Part shown: in pieces, positions 1 through 6,722 of the stretch
Numbering within the stretch: position 1 is the stretch's first letter
Layout of the letters: each line of letters begins with the position of its first letter
Origin: Acinetobacter populi
Lineage (GTDB): Bacteria > Pseudomonadota > Gammaproteobacteria > Pseudomonadales > Moraxellaceae
Length of the DNA stretch: 64,000 nt
Direction: 5' to 3'
Assembly: GCF_002174125.1 (NCBI RefSeq)
Contig: NZ_NEXX01000003.1
Span: forward strand, 13,749 to 77,748
Notes under the pieces: generated by a model
What the model saw: the letters and a program-made list of their open reading frames with translations, nothing else
Told to the model about the DNA's origin: nothing
Databases searched by the model: none
Translations under genes and position numbers: made by a program

Positions 1-848
1 CCTTGCGGAAAAAGTTGCTGCCGAATTTTACTGTCCCAGCCGATCCCGCCTGTAGCAAGTACCACACCCTGCCGTGCTTTAATGGTAACCGGCCCTTTTT
101 CAGTCATGATTTTTGCGCCAATGACTTTGCCCTGTTCACAAATTAATGTTTGTAAAGGCGCATTGAACCATACAGGAACTTGCTTTTGTTTTAAGTTATA
201 AAACAAACTCCCGACCAGCGCATTGCCCATAACCAGACGTGTGCCTCGGTTAAAACGTAATCTGGAAAGAAAGTAAGGCAAAACCACCTTTAATGTTGTA
301 ATAAAGTTGCTAGCAGATGAAAATGGATTTAATAACGACGTTAATTCATTGCGGTTAACCATCATTCCACCCAGCCCCATAAATTCAGGACGTGGTGGAC
401 GTATATGACTAAAATCTTTACCTAAAAGACTGCCATCAAATTCAGCAGGTGCAAGTGCACGACCGCCAAAAGCCTCTCCGGGCTGATTTTTAACATAATC
501 AGGATGGGCTAGACAGGCATTTAGCTTAACACTGGTTTTTTCATCCAGATCGCGAATCATTTGAGCACTAGATTGCAAAAAAGCCTCTCGTAGTGATTCT
601 CCACCACGTCCGGCCACTACTGCTTTTAAAAAAATACGGGCCTGTTCAATATCATCCGGGACACCCGCTTTAGCGCTTAGATGAGAACCGGGTGCCCAGA
701 TTGTGCCTCCGGATGTTGCGGAGGTACCACCGACCTGATCTGTTTTTTCACAAAGCAGGACATCCAGACCATTAAGCTTGGCAAATAATGCAGTGGACAT
801 ACCCGCTGCTCCGGCACCAATCACCAGTAAATCGACCACTTTTTCCAT
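1..848 (-). CDS. FAD-dependent dehydrogenase, KstD-like (3' end outside window)
   Basis: Partial gene; the start codon is at 848 and the reading frame is open to the window edge, giving about 282 N-terminal residues. The protein begins with a Rossmann FAD-binding loop (VIGAGAAG near residue 9) followed by CEKTDQVGGTSATSGG, the ADP-ribose and flavin-contact region typical of fumarate-reductase/3-ketosteroid-dehydrogenase flavoproteins. A second FAD-contact stretch (VVLATGGIGWD) lies near the truncated end. The start is supported by AAGGAT 6 nt upstream. That ribosome site overlaps the stop of the preceding gene, leaving a 4-nt gap and implying translational coupling. It is the second FAD dehydrogenase of this operon; family members insert C=C bonds next to a ketone in rings. 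The substrate cannot be read from sequence, and the catalytic C-terminus is not visible. Confidence 0.85.
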   Translation of the reverse strand, partial: MEKVVDLLVIGAGAAGMSTALFAKLNGLDVLLCEKTDQVGGTSATSGGTIWAPGSHLSAKAGVPDDIEQARIFLKAVVAGRGGESLREAFLQSSAQMIRDLDEKTSVKLNACLAHPDYVKNQPGEAFGGRALAPAEFDGSLLGKDFSHIRPPRPEFMGLGGMMVNRNELTSLLNPFSSASNFITTLKVVLPYFLSRLRFNRGTRLVMGNALVGSLFYNLKQKQVPVWFNAPLQTLICEQGKVIGAKIMTEKGPVTIKARQGVVLATGGIGWDSKIRQQLFPQ

Positions 849-852
849 GTGA

Positions 853-2622
853 TTATCCTTTTGCATGTTGTATTTGATTTAAATAGGCGTGTTTAGCTAG
901 GTCTAAGCCAGCTAAATAACCAAAGGTCATGGCAGGCCCCAAGGTAATTCCACCACTTGGATATTGCCCCCCCATTATGCTGTTCATGTCATTACCGACT
1001 GCATATAAACCTTGAATAGGAAGATGTGTATGTTTATCCAGGACATTGCCGTCCACTGTGGTATGTAATCCGGCAAAGGTGCCCAAACTACCGGGTACAA
1101 TCTCTATGGCATAAAAAGGCGCCTTTTCAATTGGTGCGATACACGGGTTCGGGAAGTGCTCACTATCCCCTTGTGCTTTTTGATAAGGCGTGGTTCCGCG
1201 AGCAAATTGTGGATCTTGCCCGTCTTTGGCAAAATGGTTGTAATTTTCTACAGTTCTTTGAAATTGCTGGATATCAATACCACATTGTTGTGCCAAAGCT
1301 TGCAGTGTATTGCCAGATTTTAAATAGCCATTATCCAGCCAAGGTTGCATTGATAATGGAAATGGTTTAACCGCACCTAGACCATAACGACGAATAAACT
1401 TATGATCGCAAATCAACCAACAACGTACCAATTCACCTGTTTTACTATGATTGAATAAGTCCTTAATAAATGCAGGATAAGAATCTCCTTCATTGGTAAA
1501 GCGTTGTCCATTGGCTAAAACAGCAATTAATCCGGGTTTACCGCGTTCCACCAAATGAGGAAAACGACCTAATGTGCCATCCAGACGTGGAATCAGTGAA
1601 ACTGGCGCCCAAGCCCCCGCCCAAGGTAATTGTTGATCAACTTCTCCTCCTACTGCTTCAGCCAGATTCAGGCCATCACCGGTATTAGTTTCTGGTGCTG
1701 CCGAATAATGCGGTGTTCCTTCTGCGACATGCTTAAAGAGTTGTTTTTTTCTAGCTTCATCATGTGGAAATCCGCCAGTTGCCAGCACCACACCACACTT
1801 GGCATTAATTTGTACAATGCCTTGTGGAGTGTTAAATAAAGCACCTGTAATTTGATTATTGTCCTTAATCAACTCAGTGGCCTTGTGATTGGCTAATAAT
1901 TTTATCCGATAGTCCAATGCAGATTTTAACAGTCGTGCTACTAGAGCATTGCCATTAACGATTTGTGTTGAACGCTGTCTGAATAGCAGATCAACAAAAT
2001 GACGAAGGACACGTTTGGTGGCATAGACAAAAGACGAAACATGACGAAAAGTATTTAAAAAATGTTTCATATCTACGCCGGAAGCAATTCCCATCCCCCA
2101 CACGGTGGTTTCCGGAATTGCAGGCTTGAGCAAATGCAAATTGGATCCCAACTCTCGCCCATCAAAAGGTGCAGCAACAATAGAGCGCCAACCAACACGA
2201 GAACCAGCGACATCAAAAAAATCAGGAACAACAGTACCCATATTAAATTTGACCGAAGTTGATTTCTCAAAAAAATCAACCATCTCAGGCGCTCTGGTTA
2301 AATAAGTATGAATTTTATTTTCATCATAATATTCAGCCAGAACTTGTTTAAGGTACTGTTTTGGCATATCAATCGGTTCTGCCTGACCAGCTTTTTCTGC
2401 ATGGGGCGTATTCGGTATCCATAACCAGCCCCCAGAAACTGCTGTTGTGCCGCCAAAAACTGTTGCCTTTTCTGCCACAATCACATTCAATCCTTGCGCT
2501 GCTGCGGTAATAGCAGTTGATAATCCACCAGCGCCTGAACCAATGACCAGCACATCACAATGATGGATATGACGAATATGGGGTTTCGATGATTGAAAAT
2601 CATGTTGTATTGACACATTCAT
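853..2622 (-). CDS. FAD-dependent dehydrogenase, 3-ketosteroid-delta1-dehydrogenase-like
   Basis: A 589-residue flavoprotein. The FAD loop GSGAGG is at residues 28-33, followed by AEKATVFGGTTAVSGGWLW. The C-terminus carries QYPSGGITLGPA with the Tyr at about residue 554. In 3-ketosteroid-delta1-dehydrogenases the equivalent Tyr and Gly polarise the 3-ketone, so an alpha,beta-desaturation of a cyclic ketone is a reasonable inference. An in-frame upstream ATG at 2661 would overlap the preceding gene; I prefer the ATG at 2622, which has GGGG 7 nt upstream and lies 4 nt after that gene's stop. The gene sits between a TIM-barrel protein and a second FAD dehydrogenase in one tight operon. A steroid substrate is unlikely given the shikimate-dehydrogenase-like neighbour; an alicyclic acid or polyol-derived ketone fits better. 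Confidence 0.85.
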   Translation of the reverse strand: MNVSIQHDFQSSKPHIRHIHHCDVLVIGSGAGGLSTAITAAAQGLNVIVAEKATVFGGTTAVSGGWLWIPNTPHAEKAGQAEPIDMPKQYLKQVLAEYYDENKIHTYLTRAPEMVDFFEKSTSVKFNMGTVVPDFFDVAGSRVGWRSIVAAPFDGRELGSNLHLLKPAIPETTVWGMGIASGVDMKHFLNTFRHVSSFVYATKRVLRHFVDLLFRQRSTQIVNGNALVARLLKSALDYRIKLLANHKATELIKDNNQITGALFNTPQGIVQINAKCGVVLATGGFPHDEARKKQLFKHVAEGTPHYSAAPETNTGDGLNLAEAVGGEVDQQLPWAGAWAPVSLIPRLDGTLGRFPHLVERGKPGLIAVLANGQRFTNEGDSYPAFIKDLFNHSKTGELVRCWLICDHKFIRRYGLGAVKPFPLSMQPWLDNGYLKSGNTLQALAQQCGIDIQQFQRTVENYNHFAKDGQDPQFARGTTPYQKAQGDSEHFPNPCIAPIEKAPFYAIEIVPGSLGTFAGLHTTVDGNVLDKHTHLPIQGLYAVGNDMNSIMGGQYPSGGITLGPAMTFGYLAGLDLAKHAYLNQIQHAKG

Positions 2623-2626
2623 ATCT

Positions 2627-3457
2627 TTACCCCGCCAGTGTTTCCTGCTGAGTCTGAGCAACCAGTTGCTTCATTGCATCTAGATTGATTTGTGCCCGTT
2701 CCATTGCTGGCCGTTTGGCCAGTGTTAGGTTCGGAACTTCTGCTGCCAGGGTAATGTCTGTTGGCAAAGCACAAAGTAAGGCAATTAAATCAATTTCACC
2801 TTGACCCGGTACCAAACGGTTGGAGCGTGCAATTTGAATTAGACCTTCATCTGAAGAGTCATATTTGGCCAGTCCATCGCAAAGTTGCACATAATTTATT
2901 TGTGTTGGGTTAAGCGATTTGATCTGTGCCAAAGTGGAATCGGAACGATCAAAATGTAAGGCATCAATCAAAATTGCTGCATTGTCCTGAGCAGCTTGTT
3001 CAACGATAAATTTTGCCTGTTGCAAGTTCTTTACATTGGTCCACGGCATAAATTCCAGATCACAACTTAAACCATATTGTGCGCTGAGTTGACAAAACTC
3101 TGCATAGCTATCAATTAAACGGCTTTGCTCAGGATCATTCCCGGCAACAAGAATATGTTTGGCATTGAGTTGCTGCGCTACGTCTAAAAAACCTAAATAA
3201 TTTTGAGGATTGAAATCAGGGGTAATCCGAATAATTTCAACATCTGCAACCTTTACTCCGGTATCCTGCAAAGCTGCTTTAGTTTCCTGGATGAGATGTG
3301 TATCCGTTAAAATTGGATAATTTTGTTCATTCGGAGCTGCCGGCAATAGGCGTAGACCTACTGCACTGTATCCACAGGTCGAAGCAATTTTTACTGCGTC
3401 TACTGGTGTTACATCAGCTACTGTTAAAAAGGATAAGGAATATTTACGCTGCATCAT
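2627..3457 (-). CDS. Sugar phosphate isomerase/epimerase-like TIM-barrel protein
   Basis: A 276-residue protein of the AP-endonuclease-2-like TIM-barrel superfamily, which includes xylose-isomerase-like epimerases and 3-dehydroshikimate dehydratases. Candidate metal-ligand segments are visible: DLEFMPW, LIDALHFDRS, YVQLCDG and AAEVPN. These fit the Glu/Asp/His/Glu pattern of the family. The start at 3457 (ATGATG) is chosen because AAGGATC lies just upstream; a longer form from 3478 is possible. It overlaps the end of the upstream dehydrogenase gene by 14 nt, a sign of coupled translation. Inside this cluster it could isomerise or dehydrate a hydroxylated ring intermediate; dehydroshikimate dehydratase activity is one option, but I see no signature proving it. 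Confidence 0.75.
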   Translation of the reverse strand: MMQRKYSLSFLTVADVTPVDAVKIASTCGYSAVGLRLLPAAPNEQNYPILTDTHLIQETKAALQDTGVKVADVEIIRITPDFNPQNYLGFLDVAQQLNAKHILVAGNDPEQSRLIDSYAEFCQLSAQYGLSCDLEFMPWTNVKNLQQAKFIVEQAAQDNAAILIDALHFDRSDSTLAQIKSLNPTQINYVQLCDGLAKYDSSDEGLIQIARSNRLVPGQGEIDLIALLCALPTDITLAAEVPNLTLAKRPAMERAQINLDAMKQLVAQTQQETLAG

Positions 3458-4259
3458 GGTGATCCTTTTGGTTTTCAAGCAAGTAGGACACCATCAGATC
3501 ACGAACCTGAGCAAACATATCTGTTCCTTTGACTACAGCGCAACCTAGCGTTAACGCATGACGAATGAGTGGGGTATTTTCCGGACTGGTTACTACATCG
3601 GCCACCGCCATTTGTGCAGTAATCTGATTCAGTTGAAATGCCGCAGAGGGATCACCATTCATGCCCATTGGGGTTGCATTGACCAGCACATCAAAACCGG
3701 TAGGATCATTATCATGTGCAAAGACTTTGGCTTTACCAAGCTGACTGAGTTGTTCAACCAATTGTTGTTGCCGCTGGCCATCCAGTTCAAAAATGGCAAG
3801 TTCTGATACACCAGACAGCAAAAGCTCATAAGCAATCGCTTTACCTGCCCCGCCTGCACCAGCCAGTAAAACTTTTTTATTTTTTAAGATAATTCCCTGA
3901 GCCAGAATTGCCTTTACCATGCCTTTGCCATCCAGCATATCGCCTTCCCACCCTTGAGCACAGCGACGAATGGTATTAACAGCACCAATAAAACTTGCTC
4001 TTTCGGTAACTTGATCGCAGCAGTTTAAAGCTGAAATTTTATGTGGTACGGTGACAATCAAGCCATCTGTATTGAGCATATTTCTGGTGGTTTTGATAAA
4101 GTCAGCAAAATTATCCGGATGCACATCAGCAGGTGAAACAATCGCATCAAGCCCTTTATTGATGAGTTCCTGAGTTACCCCTTCTGGTGATTTCACTTGT
4201 TTGATGGGGTGTCCTACCACAAAATAGAGCCGTGTTGATCCATTTAATTGAATGTCCAT
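3444..4259 (-). CDS. Divergent shikimate/quinate dehydrogenase family oxidoreductase
   Basis: A 271-residue member of the AroE/YdiB family. Catalytic Lys74 (TVPHK) and Asp110 are present, as is the dinucleotide loop GAGGAG at 134-139 and ATPMGMNGD further on. Two features depart from biosynthetic AroE. The N-terminal signature reads GHPIKQVKSP (residues 16-25), so the His-Ser pair that helps hold the shikimate carboxylate is Gln21-Val22. The usual DNTDG reads DMLDG. After the second beta strand comes FELD instead of the basic NRT motif, which favours NAD over NADP. Together these suggest a catabolic, NAD-dependent alcohol dehydrogenase acting on a ring compound that is not shikimate itself. 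AAGGAG lies 9 nt before the ATG. It is the second gene after the importer. Confidence 0.85.
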   Translation of the reverse strand: MDIQLNGSTRLYFVVGHPIKQVKSPEGVTQELINKGLDAIVSPADVHPDNFADFIKTTRNMLNTDGLIVTVPHKISALNCCDQVTERASFIGAVNTIRRCAQGWEGDMLDGKGMVKAILAQGIILKNKKVLLAGAGGAGKAIAYELLLSGVSELAIFELDGQRQQQLVEQLSQLGKAKVFAHDNDPTGFDVLVNATPMGMNGDPSAAFQLNQITAQMAVADVVTSPENTPLIRHALTLGCAVVKGTDMFAQVRDLMVSYLLENQKDHHDAA

Positions 4260-4291
4260 TGATTCAATCTCCTTGTATATACATGTTTTAA

Positions 4292-5647
4292 TTAAATTTG
4301 AGCACTGTCGAGTTCACGTTGTTGCATTTTTTTTGGTGTATACAATATTTTCATCACCAGTAATGCCATCATGATTCCGGCAGTGGGTAGGCATAAAATC
4401 AGAAAAATTTTGTTGGCTGGCCAGCCCAGACTGAGAAAATACGCACCTGCAAATGCACTCGCTACCGCACCCAAGCGACCAATACCGTGCATCCAGCTAT
4501 TTCCTGTTGCTCGGGCAAAAACCGGATAAAACGAACTGGATATACTGTTAATGCCTGCATTTGCACCATTCATCCACATACCGATAAAGAAACACATGCC
4601 ACTGTACAACATGAAGTTATGGCCGGCTTCACCGATAAAGAACATAAAGAAAATCGCAATGCCATAACCAATCACCAGACCAATATGCGGATTAAGTTTA
4701 TCCATTAAATATCCACATGCCAGACAGCCAATCGGACCACCGAGTTGATAAATAGCGGTGATTAAGGATGCTTCACTGATACTAAATCCAAATTCATGGC
4801 TCATCATTGGCAACCAGCTTCCTAATAAATACACTACAAATAAGCCGGAGGCATAACTCCACCACAGTAAAAAACTACCCAGTACATAAAATGGACTGAG
4901 GACTGTTTTCACTGGATTATGAATGGTATTGGTTTTTGCTTTTGGTAAGACAAATTCTGTATTGCTGGTATCAAAATCAGGTGCCATTTTATGCACAATG
5001 GCATCAATTTCGGCTTTAGGATGTTTCTTTAATACCTTATATCCAATCGATTCTGGTAATTTAAACCAGGCAATAAGTGCCAAAATAATGGGTAACGTGC
5101 CGCCAATAATCATCATGGCATGCCAATTAAAATGTGGAATAACCCATGCTGCTAGAAATCCACCAATTGCCGCACCAATCGTAAATCCACTTAGAATCAG
5201 TGTTACTAGACGACCATTTACCCGCATTGGAGAGTAATCTGTCACTAATGTAACAGCTTGAGGCATAACACCACCCATAAATAATCCGGCTATTAATCGA
5301 AAAATCATGAGTTCAGTTACATTGCTGGACAAGGCCGCCAGTAATGTAAAAATGCCAAAGCCCAAAAGATTGACCACTAATAAAATTTTTCGACCAAATT
5401 TATCCGCCAATGGTCCGGAGATTACCGCACCGAGTGCAAGACCTACTAATGCAGCGCTCATAACAGGCGCTAGATCAGTGGTACTGATGCCCCATTCCTG
5501 TTTAATTACAGGGGCAACAAAGCCCATAATGGAAATATCAATTCCATCTACGACGACAATCATTAGACATATAAATATGATGAATTTTTGCATAGGAGAA
5601 ATTCGATTTTTATCGAGGAACTCCCTTAAATCTACCTGTTGAGTCAT
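4292..5647 (-). CDS. MFS transporter, aromatic acid:H+ symporter (AAHS) type
   Basis: A 451-residue integral inner-membrane protein with about 12 hydrophobic segments in two six-helix halves and a central cytoplasmic loop around residues 210-250. The loop-2/3 signature GPLADKFGRKILLVVN is the MFS gating motif. The sequence VVDGIDISIMGFVAPVIKQEWG in helix 1 resembles the DGfD motif of the AAHS family (PcaK, BenK, MucK, VanK). Those carriers import aromatic or alicyclic carboxylates with protons. AGGGAG sits 9 nt before the start. It is the first gene of the operon and is divergent from the IclR regulator, so it probably imports the substrate that the downstream dehydrogenases oxidise. Confidence 0.85.
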   Translation of the reverse strand: MTQQVDLREFLDKNRISPMQKFIIFICLMIVVVDGIDISIMGFVAPVIKQEWGISTTDLAPVMSAALVGLALGAVISGPLADKFGRKILLVVNLLGFGIFTLLAALSSNVTELMIFRLIAGLFMGGVMPQAVTLVTDYSPMRVNGRLVTLILSGFTIGAAIGGFLAAWVIPHFNWHAMMIIGGTLPIILALIAWFKLPESIGYKVLKKHPKAEIDAIVHKMAPDFDTSNTEFVLPKAKTNTIHNPVKTVLSPFYVLGSFLLWWSYASGLFVVYLLGSWLPMMSHEFGFSISEASLITAIYQLGGPIGCLACGYLMDKLNPHIGLVIGYGIAIFFMFFIGEAGHNFMLYSGMCFFIGMWMNGANAGINSISSSFYPVFARATGNSWMHGIGRLGAVASAFAGAYFLSLGWPANKIFLILCLPTAGIMMALLVMKILYTPKKMQQRELDSAQI

Positions 5648-5784
5648 TTACTTGCTCCCTCAGCATTGACCAGTTGATGATGCTTTTTCCGTGCATGGCT
5701 GGTTTTGTTATCAATTCAGGTTCATTTTTCATATGACCAATCGAATTAAATTTCATTAATCAAAACAATTCATCCAAAATTGCA

Positions 5785-5813
5785 TTTAAGATAGAATCTA
5801 CCCCTACTATAAT
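5785..5813 (+). promoter_or_regulatory. Predicted sigma-70 promoter of the IclR gene
   Basis: A perfect -10 hexamer TATAAT lies at 5808-5813. The best -35 at 17-bp spacing is the weak TTTAAG at 5785-5790. The predicted transcript start, near 5820, lies immediately before the palindromic operator, so repressor bound there would block its own promoter. A weak -35 is common where an activator or repressor assists. Confidence 0.45.
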
Positions 5814-5826
5814 GTGTTTTTAATAA

Positions 5827-5847
5827 TTTTGGAACAGTGTTCCAAAA
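5827..5847. promoter_or_regulatory. Perfect palindromic operator, probably for the IclR regulator
   Basis: Arms TTTTGGAACA and TGTTCCAAAA are separated by a single G, giving a perfect 21-bp palindrome 18 bp before the regulator start codon. IclR-family dimers often bind palindromes of the TGGAA-N-TTCCA kind. Its position after the predicted -10 suggests autorepression; control of the divergent MFS operon from the same 218-bp intergenic region is inferred. Confidence 0.6.
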
Positions 5848-5865
5848 AAATATATCAGGATTTTT

Positions 5866-6636
5866 ATGCTTAGTAATAATGATCGGTCTTTACAGGTTCT
5901 TGAAGCGTTATTAAAAGAGGTGAATGGCTGTGCATTGAGTCAACTTTCTTCAGATCTCGATATCCCAAAATCAGCCATGCATCGTTTGCTGGGTGCAATG
6001 AAGGATATGGGTTATATCTATCAGGATGAAATTACCCAACACTATAAACTGACCCTAAAAGTCGCTTCAATGGGGCTGACTTATCTTTCATCCCGTTCTA
6101 TTACAGAAACTTTCCAACCTTTTTTAAACGAACTTGCCCAACAATCAGAAGAACTTGTCCGTTTAGGTCTAATTGAAAATGAAAAAATTATCTGGATTGG
6201 GAAAGCACAGGGTGCAAAATCAGGTTTAAAATATGATCCTGACTCCGGTGGTGTGGCTTACCTTCCGGCTTCTGCATGCGGTCTTGCCTATTTATCTCAT
6301 TTAAATCCACAAGATTTAAAACGTATTGTGGAACGTGAAGGATTTGAGAAAGCAGAAAATTTTGGCTCCAACTCACCTAAAAACCTGCCAGAACTAGAAA
6401 AAATGATTCAAGCTTCTATTGATCGGGGCTATGGTTTAATTTGTGATACCTATGAATTGGGTATGACAGCAATGGCTAAAATTATTATTAATCCGACCAC
6501 AGGTCAGCCTTTTGGGACGGTAAGTATTGCAGGTCCTTCGGTACGCTTAAATGATGCGAAAATACAGCGACTCGCTCCAGCCCTTTCCCAAACAGCCGAA
6601 AAAATTGGTCAGATTATTCATTTGGTGCACCGTTGA
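5866..6636 (+). CDS. IclR-family transcriptional regulator
   Basis: A 256-residue regulator. The N-terminal winged HTH (residues about 5-65: LQVLEALLKEVNGCALSQLS, then PKSAMHRLLGAMKDMGY) is followed by the IclR effector-binding domain (about 75-250), with the typical YLPASACGLAYL and GYGLICDTYELGMTAMA stretches. AGGA lies 6 nt before the start. It is divergent from the MFS/dehydrogenase operon, the standard arrangement for IclR-type regulators of aromatic and alicyclic acid catabolism (PcaU, PobR). The effector is probably the imported compound or a product of the pathway. It could be an activator or a repressor of the operon; the sequence does not decide this. Confidence 0.9.
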   Translation: MLSNNDRSLQVLEALLKEVNGCALSQLSSDLDIPKSAMHRLLGAMKDMGYIYQDEITQHYKLTLKVASMGLTYLSSRSITETFQPFLNELAQQSEELVRLGLIENEKIIWIGKAQGAKSGLKYDPDSGGVAYLPASACGLAYLSHLNPQDLKRIVEREGFEKAENFGSNSPKNLPELEKMIQASIDRGYGLICDTYELGMTAMAKIIINPTTGQPFGTVSIAGPSVRLNDAKIQRLAPALSQTAEKIGQIIHLVHR

Positions 6637-6646
6637 TTTATGACAA

Positions 6647-6674
6647 AAAAGTGATCGCAAGCGATCACTTTTTA
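6647..6674. terminator. Bidirectional intrinsic terminator
   Basis: A perfect 13-bp stem (AAAAAGTGATCGC paired with GCGATCACTTTTT) with a two-base loop. It has an A-run on one side and a T-run on the other, so it can end transcription from both the IclR gene and the convergent YcaO gene. Confidence 0.85.
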
Positions 6675-6722
6675 TTGATTTTTTTTCAAGCATTTTATGC
6701 ATGATTAATCATATATCACTGT

